NCBI RefSeq assembly: GCF_030823405.1
Contig: NZ_JAUSXC010000001.1
Span: 4,199,001 to 4,263,000 of the forward strand
Source: Chryseobacterium ginsenosidimutans
GTDB taxonomy: Bacteria > Bacteroidota > Bacteroidia > Flavobacteriales > Weeksellaceae
Reading direction: 5' to 3'
Length of the DNA stretch: 64,000 nucleotides
The position numbers were made by a program, and so were the translations under genes. Under the pieces are notes generated by a model. That model was not told where the DNA came from. It worked only from the letters and a program-made list of their open reading frames with translations, and ran no database searches. Positions 51,845 through 59,354 of this stretch are shown one piece after another; position 1 is the first letter of the stretch, and each line of letters starts with the position of its first letter.

Positions 51845-51983
51845 TAACTATCCTTTAATTTTTCAATGTAATAAGGTTTTTCTTAATTTAGAAAAGCCTT
51901 ATTTCTTTATAAGCAGACTGTATTTTTTTAAATCTAATTTTTACCGTAAGTTTTAATATCTTTATGCAATAATAAAATAATTT

Positions 51984-54125
51984 ATGAAGAAGATTTCGTC
52001 GGTATTATTAATTTCCGCATTAGCATTTAATCAATCCTGTACTACCATGAAAAGCACTGATACACAGCAGGAAGTTCCTTTACCGGATGCTTCCTTGTCA
52101 TCAAACCCGTTTATGAAGAAAAGCAAGCTTCAGTATGAAGCTCCTGAGTTTGATAAAATTAAAAACGAGCATTTTAAACCAGCTTTTGATTTCGGATTAA
52201 AGCAACATGACGCGGAAATCCTGAAAATAGCCAACAATTCTGAAGCTCCGACTTTCGAAAATACAATTGTAGCTTTGGAAAAAAGTGGTGAAGTGCTGAA
52301 AAGAGCAACTATTGTATTTTCTAACCTGACGAGCGCCAATACAAACCCTACTTTACAGGCTTTAGACGAAGAATATGCTCCAATTTTTGCGGCACATTCC
52401 GACAAAATGTATCTTAATGAAAATCTGTATAAAAGAATTAAAGCTATTTCTGAAAACGGTTTAGATTCTGAAAGCAAAAGATTGGTACAATATTATAAAC
52501 AAAATTTTGAAATCGCAGGAGCAAATCTTTCTGCTGCTGACAAAGAAAAATTAAAGCAGATCAACCAAGAATTGGCCTCACTTTCTACTCAATATTCAAA
52601 TAAATTGTTGGAAGCGAGAAAACAGGGAGGTGTTTATTTTTCTGATGCTAAAGAATTAGACGGTCTTTCTGCTGATGAGATTGAAGCGGCTGCAACCGAT
52701 GCCAAAAATGCAGGAAAAGCAGGGCAATATTTGTTGGCTTTACAAAATACAACTCAGCAACCTCTGCTACAAAACCTTAAAAACAGAGCTACCAGAGAAA
52801 AATTATTCAAAGCATCTTGGTTAAGAGCTGAAAAAGGTGACGGTAACGACACAAGGGAAACGATTGAAAAATTAGCAAAATTAAGACTTAAAAAAGCACA
52901 AATTTTAGGTAAAAAAAGCTTTGCAGAATGGAAATTGCAGGATCAAATGGCAAAAACTCCGGAAGCTGCCACAAAATTAATGAATCAGATTGCAACACCG
53001 GCAGTAGAAACGGCAAGACGTGAAGCAAAAGATATTCAGGATCTGATTGATCAGCAAAACGGAGGCTTCAAAGTTGAACCTTGGGATTGGAATTTTTATG
53101 CTGAACAGGTAAGAAAAGCGAAATTTGATCTTGATGAAAGTGAAATAAAACCTTATTTTGAAATCACAACGGTTTTGGAAAAAGGAGTTTTCTTTGCTGC
53201 TGAAAAATTTTATGGATTAACGTTCAAAAAAAGAACCGATCTTCCTGTTTATCACCCGGATGTTGTTACTTATGAGGTTTTCGATCATGACGGAAAATCT
53301 ATTGCCATTTATTACTTAGATTTCTACACCAGAGATTCTAAAAACGGAGGAGCCTGGATGAGTAATTTCGTTGAGCAGTCTTATTTATTAGGAACAAAAC
53401 CTGTGATTGTAAACTGTTACAATTATCAGAAACCTGCGCCTGGAAAACCTTCATTAATAAGCTATGACGATGTGTCCACTATTTTCCATGAATTCGGTCA
53501 CTCCATTCACGGAATGTTTGCAAGTCAAAAATACCCTTCACTTTCAGGGACAAATGTACCGAGAGATTTTGTGGAATTCCCTTCACAAATTAATGAACAC
53601 TGGGCTTTAGATCCTGTGGTTCTAAAAAATTATGCGCTTCATTACGAAACAAAACAGCCGATTCCTCAAACTTTAGTTGATAAAATTAAAAAAGCATCAA
53701 CCTTTAATCAAGGCTACATGACAACAGAATTGGTTTCTGCTGCCGAACTTGATATGGATTGGCATACGGTAACAAATGAAAGTCAGTTAGTTCCTGTTTT
53801 AGATTTTGAAAAACAATCTTTAGCAAAACATGGCTTTACTTTGGCAACGGTTCCTCCAAGATACCATACTCCCTATTTTGCACATATTTGGGGCGGCGGT
53901 TATTCTGCAGGATATTATGCTTATTTATGGTCTGAAACATTGGATAATGATGCATGGGAGTGGATTTCAAAGAACGGTGGCTTGACAAGAGAAAACGGAG
54001 ATCGTTTCAGAAAATATATTCTTTCTGTAGGAAATTCTGTTGATCTTAACCAGGCATTCAGAGATTTTACAGGGCATGATCCTGATATTAAGCCTTTATT
54101 AAGAAACAGAGGATTTATTAAATAA
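51984..54125 (+). CDS. dcp: M3-family zinc metallopeptidase, lipoprotein (Dcp-like)
   Basis: 713 residues of the M3 family (oligopeptidase A / dipeptidyl carboxypeptidase type). The zinc site is H502-EFG-H506 with a downstream acidic ligand (DFVEFPSQ), and the end motif RYHTPYFAHIWGGGYSAGYYAYLW is conserved. A lipoprotein signal (LISALAFNQSC) suggests an envelope location. Likely degrades short peptides. Followed at 16 and 2 bases by two small genes in the same operon. Confidence 0.93.
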   Translation: MKKISSVLLISALAFNQSCTTMKSTDTQQEVPLPDASLSSNPFMKKSKLQYEAPEFDKIKNEHFKPAFDFGLKQHDAEILKIANNSEAPTFENTIVALEKSGEVLKRATIVFSNLTSANTNPTLQALDEEYAPIFAAHSDKMYLNENLYKRIKAISENGLDSESKRLVQYYKQNFEIAGANLSAADKEKLKQINQELASLSTQYSNKLLEARKQGGVYFSDAKELDGLSADEIEAAATDAKNAGKAGQYLLALQNTTQQPLLQNLKNRATREKLFKASWLRAEKGDGNDTRETIEKLAKLRLKKAQILGKKSFAEWKLQDQMAKTPEAATKLMNQIATPAVETARREAKDIQDLIDQQNGGFKVEPWDWNFYAEQVRKAKFDLDESEIKPYFEITTVLEKGVFFAAEKFYGLTFKKRTDLPVYHPDVVTYEVFDHDGKSIAIYYLDFYTRDSKNGGAWMSNFVEQSYLLGTKPVIVNCYNYQKPAPGKPSLISYDDVSTIFHEFGHSIHGMFASQKYPSLSGTNVPRDFVEFPSQINEHWALDPVVLKNYALHYETKQPIPQTLVDKIKKASTFNQGYMTTELVSAAELDMDWHTVTNESQLVPVLDFEKQSLAKHGFTLATVPPRYHTPYFAHIWGGGYSAGYYAYLWSETLDNDAWEWISKNGGLTRENGDRFRKYILSVGNSVDLNQAFRDFTGHDPDIKPLLRNRGFIK

Positions 54126-54141
54126 AAATATCATTTATATT

Positions 54142-54990
54142 ATGGTATTAAATGGTGCTAAAGTATTAGGCTCATTAACTATACTAGTTCTGGCTTGTTT
54201 TACAATGAAGAATAAAAGATTCGAAAGCAAGTCAGAATCTTTTTATCAATTAAAATCTGATACTATTTTGGATTCAGCTTATATTGCTGATAGAAATCAT
54301 TGGACTAAAGAAGAAAAAAAATATTGGGATTCGACGTGTCAGTCGGATACCAAAAGAGCAGAATCTGATATTAAAAATAAGAAATTAACGTATTTCCACT
54401 ATTTCGGAATGGTAAAACAATATCGAAGTAACGAGGAAATGAACATTCTTTTAGAAAAATACAATATCCAGATAGATTCTACAGCTTATTTATGTACTGT
54501 GCCCAGTGAACTTCAAAACTGCTATGCAACATTAATGGATAAAGAAATTGGCAGAAGGTTTGGTGGTAAATTTATTGATTCCTTAAGAAATATTGCAGAA
54601 ATACAATATGTGAAAAAAAATCCTGATAAACTCTACGATTTTGAGGAGTGTGATCACATACCAAGATATCCGGGGGACAAAACCTATGAAGATTTTTTCA
54701 AAAGTTATAGTAGAGATTTTTGGAAAAATGTAAGATATCCTGATGACTTCGACTATAGGAAAGAGGGTGATTATTACTCTCGTATTTCAGCTGATTTTAT
54801 ATTATCCAAGACAGGAACAGTTTCAAACATTATCATCGATTTAAGGTTTCAAAACAAAAAAAACTATAAATATTCATCTTATTTTATTACTCATTTTAAA
54901 AGCTTTATAAACAATACAAAATGGATTCCTGCTAAAAGCATGGGTATAGCCATCAACAGCAAAGTTCCATTAACTCTATTTTTTAAATAA
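54142..54990 (+). CDS. Lipoprotein with TonB-C-like end
   Basis: 282 residues with a short lipoprotein signal (LTILVLAC, C19). The last 75 residues (ADFILSKTGTVSNIIIDLRF ... WIPAKSMGIAINSKVPLTLFF) resemble a TonB C-terminal domain, the part that contacts TonB-dependent receptors. The middle is Lys/Asp-rich and unrecognised. Follows the M3 peptidase gene in the same transcription unit. Function unknown. Confidence 0.6.
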   Translation: MVLNGAKVLGSLTILVLACFTMKNKRFESKSESFYQLKSDTILDSAYIADRNHWTKEEKKYWDSTCQSDTKRAESDIKNKKLTYFHYFGMVKQYRSNEEMNILLEKYNIQIDSTAYLCTVPSELQNCYATLMDKEIGRRFGGKFIDSLRNIAEIQYVKKNPDKLYDFEECDHIPRYPGDKTYEDFFKSYSRDFWKNVRYPDDFDYRKEGDYYSRISADFILSKTGTVSNIIIDLRFQNKKNYKYSSYFITHFKSFINNTKWIPAKSMGIAINSKVPLTLFFK

Positions 54991-54992
54991 CT

Positions 54993-55430
54993 ATGAAAAA
55001 AATTATTCTAGGAGCATTAATGATTACTTTCGGAGTAATGAATGGTCAGAAAGCAATTTCAAATTCTAAAATTAAAGCCAATAAAATTGACAAAAACCTT
55101 GTCGGATTATGGAAAGGAAGTGAAAAAGACCAGCAGATCATTGGTATGGAAAAACTTTGGATCATGGAGAGAAAAGAAGACGGAACTTTTATGCTTCTTT
55201 TCACCACAATTCAGAATTGCGTGATAGATCAACAAGTAGAAAAAGGACAATGGTGGGTTGAAAATGGAGAGTTTCATGAACTTCATTTTAATTCCGGGCA
55301 GGCCGATATTTACAATTATCAGATTCTTGACCCGTCGCACATTAAATTCAAGTCAAAGGAGCAGTCTATTCAAATGTCAACTGATGAATACTCTTTTGTA
55401 GACACAAGAATTGAAGAGGAAGATCAATAA
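54993..55430 (+). CDS. Secreted hypothetical protein, lipocalin-like
   Basis: 145 residues with a signal peptide (MKKIILGALMITFGVMNGQ). The mature part is a run of strands (LVGLWKGSEKDQQ, TFMLLFTTIQ, KGQWWVENGEF) consistent with a small beta-barrel of the lipocalin/DUF type. Last gene of the M3 peptidase operon; a very strong terminator starts at its stop codon. Confidence 0.6.
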   Translation: MKKIILGALMITFGVMNGQKAISNSKIKANKIDKNLVGLWKGSEKDQQIIGMEKLWIMERKEDGTFMLLFTTIQNCVIDQQVEKGQWWVENGEFHELHFNSGQADIYNYQILDPSHIKFKSKEQSIQMSTDEYSFVDTRIEEEDQ

Positions 55431-55468
55431 AAACAAAAAGCATCCAAAATTGGATGCTTTTTGTTTTT
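55429..55468 (+). terminator. Terminator of the M3 peptidase operon
   Basis: A perfect 19-bp stem (55429-55447 with 55450-55468) and a 2-base loop. Confidence 0.9.
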
Positions 55469-55520
55469 ATTTTAATTATAGAAAAACTTTTAAGACTTTT
55501 GCAATTCTAAAAATAAAACA

Positions 55521-55898
55521 ATGAACTGTCCATGCTGCTCAGGAAAATCCTACGAAGATTGCTGTAAACTTTATCATACGGGAGAAAAACATGCTCCAAC
55601 GGCTGAAGCTTTAATGCGTTCAAGGTTTTCTGCGTTTGCGATTCCGAATGGTGAATACCTTATGGAAACAACTTTCCCAGGAAAAAGAAAATATCACAAC
55701 AAAAAAGATTTGCAGGAATGGGGAGAGATGAACGAATGGACAAAACTGGAAATTATCAGGACTCCCACTTTAAATCATGTGGAATTTAAAGCTTATTACA
55801 TAGACGAAGATGGAAACCCACAACTTCATCACGAGCTTTCCGTTTTCCAAAAGATGAACGAAAGATGGTATTACGTTTCGGGAGAATTCTTAGATTAA
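55521..55898 (+). CDS. YchJ-family SEC-C-type protein
   Basis: 125 residues. The N-terminus NCPCCSGKSYEDCC is a SEC-C-like zinc motif, followed by the APTAEALMRSRFSAFA segment of the YchJ/NTF2-like family. Function unknown. Single gene between two terminators. Confidence 0.88.
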   Translation: MNCPCCSGKSYEDCCKLYHTGEKHAPTAEALMRSRFSAFAIPNGEYLMETTFPGKRKYHNKKDLQEWGEMNEWTKLEIIRTPTLNHVEFKAYYIDEDGNPQLHHELSVFQKMNERWYYVSGEFLD

Positions 55899-55923
55899 AA
55901 TAATATCAACAATATTGCAAAAA

Positions 55924-55948
55924 AAATGTCCGAAAATATCGGACATTT
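55924..55948. terminator. Bidirectional terminator
   Basis: A perfect 10-bp stem AAATGTCCGA / TCGGACATTT with a 5-nt loop, between convergent genes. Confidence 0.85.
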
Positions 55949-55965
55949 ATATTATTAAGTACTGC

Positions 55966-56466
55966 TTAGTGAGCTTCGTTTCCGTCAACTCCATGAGCAT
56001 GACCGTGCGCCAATTCTTCTTCAGTTGCAGGACGTGTATTTAAAATTTCCACCTGGAAATCTAAAACTTTTCCAGCCATTGGATGGTTAAGGTCTGCTAC
56101 TACAACTTCCGGTGTTACTTCTACTACAAATGCCTGGAAATTATTTCCTTCATTATCAGACAGAGGCAAAATAGCTCCAACAGGAGGAATTCCTGCTTCT
56201 TTAAACATATCTATTGGCAACTGTGCAACTGCTTGCGGATCTTTTTCACCATAAGCTTCTTCCGGTTGAATTACAAAAGCAGCTTTATCACCAGCTTTTA
56301 GACCTAAGATATTTTGTTCAAATTTTGGAATCATCATTCCAACCCCATATAAAAATGTAAGCGGATTTTCTGCTGTCGTTTCTTCTACAAGAATCTTACT
56401 TCCATCCTCCTCAATAGTGTGAAGTATGTAGCTCACCGCTACAACGTGATTGTAATCAATTGTCAT
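55966..56466 (-). CDS. slyD: SlyD-like FKBP peptidyl-prolyl isomerase
   Basis: 166 residues: a split FKBP domain with an inserted chaperone flap (YGVGMMIPKFEQNILGLKAGDKA, QPEEAYGEKDP), and a His-rich tail (EELAHGHAHGVDGNEAH) that is shorter than that of E. coli SlyD but of the same metal-binding type. Folding catalyst in the cytoplasm. The transcript starts at a TATATTTG box and has a hairpin in its leader. Confidence 0.9.
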   Translation of the reverse strand: MTIDYNHVVAVSYILHTIEEDGSKILVEETTAENPLTFLYGVGMMIPKFEQNILGLKAGDKAAFVIQPEEAYGEKDPQAVAQLPIDMFKEAGIPPVGAILPLSDNEGNNFQAFVVEVTPEVVVADLNHPMAGKVLDFQVEILNTRPATEEELAHGHAHGVDGNEAH

Positions 56467-56482
56467 AATTTTTCTTTTTTTT

Positions 56483-56498
56483 CGTGAGACTTTTCACG
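56483..56498 (-). promoter_or_regulatory. Hairpin in the slyD leader
   Basis: CGTGA (56483-56487) and TCACG (56494-56498) pair around a 6-base loop, between the -7 box and the ATG. A 5-7 bp stem, so only weak evidence of a regulatory role. Confidence 0.3.
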
Positions 56499-56508
56499 AT
56501 TAACGGCG

Positions 56509-56516
56509 CAAATATA
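56509..56516 (-). promoter_or_regulatory. Candidate -7 box for slyD (TATATTTG)
   Basis: Minus-strand TAnnTTTG, 43 bases before the ATG. Confidence 0.5.
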
Positions 56517-56579
56517 CTGCTTTTGAAATGATTGAATACCGAAAATACATTAAAAGACAATTATTATACAGCTATTTTA

Positions 56580-56828
56580 TTATCCTTTTTTTGCTTTGTT
56601 TTTCTTTTTCTGTCTCAATACATAGAGATACAAACTCTCCACTTTTGCTCTTGCCCAATCTGTTTTACGCAAAAATTTCAGAGAAGAATTGATACTCGGA
56701 TTATCTGTAAAACATTTGATATTGATTTGTTTTCCCAATTCCTCAAATCCCTGATAATATTCTACCAGTTCTTCGAGAATAGCATCAAGACGTTTTCCGT
56801 GAAGCGGGTCTTTTGATTTTTCTTCCAT
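56580..56828 (-). CDS. VF530-family protein (DUF2132)
   Basis: 82 residues matching the VF530 family, whose known structure resembles DNA-binding folds. Markers are KDPLHGKRLDAILEELVEYY, CFTDNPSINSSLKFLRKTDWARAKVE and a basic tail. Role unknown. Confidence 0.9.
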   Translation of the reverse strand: MEEKSKDPLHGKRLDAILEELVEYYQGFEELGKQINIKCFTDNPSINSSLKFLRKTDWARAKVESLYLYVLRQKKKNKAKKG

Positions 56829-56894
56829 AACGCAGTAAAATTAAAATATTTTATCAGACTTACTACTAAAATTGTTTAAACTCTTAATCTTTAG

Positions 56895-56902
56895 TATTTT
56901 TG
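56895..56902 (+). promoter_or_regulatory. Promoter upstream of the A9-frameshifted small gene
   Basis: TATTTTTG preceded by TTG at 56872-56874 with a 20-base spacer, a full match to the Bacteroidota consensus TTG-N17-23-TAnnTTTG. The best promoter match in the window. Confidence 0.6.
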
Positions 56903-56960
56903 ACGAAGGTATTTCTTTACAACAAAGTACTTATAAAAATTACTCGTTACAAAAATAAAT

Positions 56961-57114
56961 ATGAGCAAAAATAACGAAGCGAACAGGAAAAAAAAATAAA
57001 AAGGAAATTGACCAGAAAAAGCGTAAAATACAAAATGCTGAAGCAGAAAGAAAATTACGTTTAAAACAAATTCGGGAAGATTTTAAAGCAAGAGAATCCA
57101 ATAGTAAACTATGA
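56961..57114 (+). pseudogene. Small basic protein gene split by a frameshift in an A9 run
   Basis: ATG 56961 opens a frame that stops after 12 codons (MSKNNEANRKKK). The run A9 at 56988-56996 is the break point. With one A fewer the frame continues to the TGA at 57114 and gives a 50-residue, strongly basic helix: NKKEIDQKKRKIQNAEAERK, then LRLKQIREDFKARESNSKL. It has its own promoter. The shift could be a true inactivation, phase variation or transcriptional slippage, or a sequencing error. Function unknown. Confidence 0.5.
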
Positions 57115-57208
57115 AAATTGTTAGGTAAAAATTATTTGTAAAAAGGATTGTTTTCTCAAGTAATTTGTATTTTAGTAAAACAAGGATATGAAAATAAAAA
57201 GTCAAAGG

Positions 57209-58063
57209 CTATTTTATTACTTCTTTAGATTTCGATTTTTCTTCTTTACCTTTACGAATGTTTTCTGTCATATTTTTAAAATTCTCGGTTTTCATAATCA
57301 CTAAATTATTATTGGGATTCCAAATACTTGCAAATTTTTCAGAAATGGTAATATAGCTTTCCCAATTTGTAAACTTCTGATAAAGCATTAATGTACAAAT
57401 ATCAGTTGGGGTTATAGTCTGCCAATTTTCAATTACATGAGAATGTATTCCACTTATTGTTTTTCCAACTTTCTCATCACTTACATTTTGTGTAATCATA
57501 CTGTTATGAAGCTTTTCGATGTGTTTAACTTCATTTTTATTATCAAAAGTAATTAAATAGTCATTTCCAAATACAACAACATTATCGACAGAAGGCCCAG
57601 TTAAAACATAGACTTTTTTTAGTTTGTTTTTAATAATCGGCACAATATTGAAACTCGTGTTCTTATACACTTTAAATATGGTATCCTTTTTTATTCTAGC
57701 TAAAGCATTCTGTCTGATTGTAAAATATTCAGTTTCTACTGGTGTAAAATCTCTTTCTTTTAAATCAAGTTTTGCATTTTTCGGATTATAGTTTGTGGGG
57801 AAAGCAATTGTCGCCAGAACTTTATTGTCTTTCGAAAAGAAAATACATTTGGGAACAGATTCATCAATATAAGAGAAATATCCACTCACGTTTTCCATCT
57901 TATTATAATTTTCTCTGAAAATATCTGTACCATACCAGCTTGCCATCTCGCTTCGATACAAAGTAATCCCTTCTTCGTTAATTTCTTTTGAAATTTTTTC
58001 GAGATTTTGAGCTTGAAAAGAAGCAACAAATAAAACAAGGAACAACGTTAAAATATATTTCAT
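57209..58063 (-). CDS. Secreted protein with a JAMM-like motif
   Basis: 284 residues from ATG 58063 with a signal peptide (MKYILTLFLVLFVASFQAQ). The longer frame to 58096 runs above the promoter box and was rejected. The region SGIHSHV...TITPTDICTLMLYQK has H207-x-H209-x8-T218-x2-D221, close to the JAMM/MPN metal motif HxHx7SxxD, after the usual hydrophobic-Gly lead. A tail of Lys/Glu repeats ends the protein. The JAMM reading is tentative; otherwise unrecognised. Confidence 0.6.
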   Translation of the reverse strand: MKYILTLFLVLFVASFQAQNLEKISKEINEEGITLYRSEMASWYGTDIFRENYNKMENVSGYFSYIDESVPKCIFFSKDNKVLATIAFPTNYNPKNAKLDLKERDFTPVETEYFTIRQNALARIKKDTIFKVYKNTSFNIVPIIKNKLKKVYVLTGPSVDNVVVFGNDYLITFDNKNEVKHIEKLHNSMITQNVSDEKVGKTISGIHSHVIENWQTITPTDICTLMLYQKFTNWESYITISEKFASIWNPNNNLVIMKTENFKNMTENIRKGKEEKSKSKEVIK

Positions 58064-58077
58064 AAGATTAGTTTTTC

Positions 58078-58085
58078 CAAAAGTA
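58078..58085 (-). promoter_or_regulatory. Candidate -7 box for the 57209 gene (TACTTTTG)
   Basis: Minus-strand TAnnTTTG, 14 bases before ATG 58063; decides the start. Confidence 0.45.
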
Positions 58086-58133
58086 GGAAATAACATTTTC
58101 TTTAAGAAATTTCACATTAGGTTTTTAGTTTCT

Positions 58134-58141
58134 TAAATTTG
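58134..58141 (+). promoter_or_regulatory. -7 box touching the sbcD start (TAAATTTG)
   Basis: Exact TAnnTTTG ending 4 bases before ATG 58146. Transcription from it would start at or beside the A of the ATG, so the message may be leaderless. Confidence 0.5.
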
Positions 58142-58145
58142 AACT

Positions 58146-59351
58146 ATGAAAATCCTCCACACCGCCGATTGGCATTTAGGAAAAAGATTAGATCGTTTTT
58201 CTCGTCTGGAAGAACAGATTTTAGTTTTAAACGAAATCGTTGAAATCACCGACGAACAAAACATTGATCTCGTTATTATTGCGGGAGATCTTTTTGATAA
58301 TTTTAATCCAAGTGTTGAAGCGGTAGAATTATTTTATAAAACATTAAAAAGGCTTTCTCTAAACGGAAAACGCCCGGTAATTGCCATTGCAGGAAATCAT
58401 GATTCTCCGAATCTTATTAATGCTCCCGATCCTTTAGCCCGAGAATGCGGAATTATTCTCATCGGTCACCCTAAAGCGAAAATCAGTCATTTTGAAACTG
58501 AATATTTTGGTATTTCAAATTCTGAAGAGGGATTTATTGAAATAAAATTTAAAAACTCTGAAATTCTTGTTCGTATTTTACATACTCCTTATGCGAATGA
58601 AATTCGTCTGAAAGAATATTTCGGAGAAAACAAAGAGGAGCAAATTAATAAAGTTTTATCCGAAAACTGGAAACATCTTGCCGATCAGTTTTGTGATGAA
58701 AACGGTATTAATATCTTGACAGCCCATTTGTATATGAATAAAAAAGGAACAGAAATTCTGGAAGAACCTGAAGGAGAAAAACCCATTAAAATAGGGAATG
58801 CAGACCTTATTTTTTCAGATATCATTCCGAGCCAGATTCAATATACGGCATTGGGGCATTTACATGGATTTCAAAATATAGGAAGCCCAGAAAAGCCTGT
58901 TGTTTATTCATCATCGCCTATTTCATACAGCTTCAGTGAAGCAGGACAGAAAAAATATATTGCTGTTATTGATGCAGAACCCGGTAAAAATGTTTCTTTT
59001 GAAAAAATACAATTGCAAAGCGGGAAAAGTTTAGCCAGAAAAACATTCGATTCCATAGATAAAACAGTTGATTGGTTGCTGAAAAATCCAAACACTTTTG
59101 TGGAACTGACTTTAGAAAGCGAAACATTCCTGACTGCTGATGAAAGAAAACGTCTTTATCAATCTCATAAAGGCATCGTTTATTTGATTCCGAAAATTAA
59201 AAATCAAAATCTGAATGAAAATTCTGTTCATGAAATCAATTTAAATCAAAATATAGAATTTTTGTTTCAGGATTATTTTAAATCAAAAAACGGCGGACAG
59301 GAAGCTAATGAAGACCTGATGAATTTGTTTAACGAAATTTTAAATGCTTAA
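58146..59351 (+). CDS. sbcD: DNA double-strand break repair nuclease subunit SbcD
   Basis: The nuclease partner of SbcC (bacterial Mre11), 401 residues. Metal motifs are HTADWHLG, IIAGDLFD, IAGNHDSPN and TALGHLHG, in family order. The complex opens DNA hairpins and processes blocked ends. sbcC begins 3 bases after the stop. Confidence 0.95.
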   Translation: MKILHTADWHLGKRLDRFSRLEEQILVLNEIVEITDEQNIDLVIIAGDLFDNFNPSVEAVELFYKTLKRLSLNGKRPVIAIAGNHDSPNLINAPDPLARECGIILIGHPKAKISHFETEYFGISNSEEGFIEIKFKNSEILVRILHTPYANEIRLKEYFGENKEEQINKVLSENWKHLADQFCDENGINILTAHLYMNKKGTEILEEPEGEKPIKIGNADLIFSDIIPSQIQYTALGHLHGFQNIGSPEKPVVYSSSPISYSFSEAGQKKYIAVIDAEPGKNVSFEKIQLQSGKSLARKTFDSIDKTVDWLLKNPNTFVELTLESETFLTADERKRLYQSHKGIVYLIPKIKNQNLNENSVHEINLNQNIEFLFQDYFKSKNGGQEANEDLMNLFNEILNA

Positions 59352-59354
59352 ACT

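Larger units (their letters stand above)
56829..57208. other. 380-base stretch without an intact gene
   Basis: Between the VF530 gene and the 57209 gene. It holds a good promoter (56872-56902) and the frameshifted small gene 56961-57114; nothing else recognisable, and no RNA gene. Confidence 0.6.
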
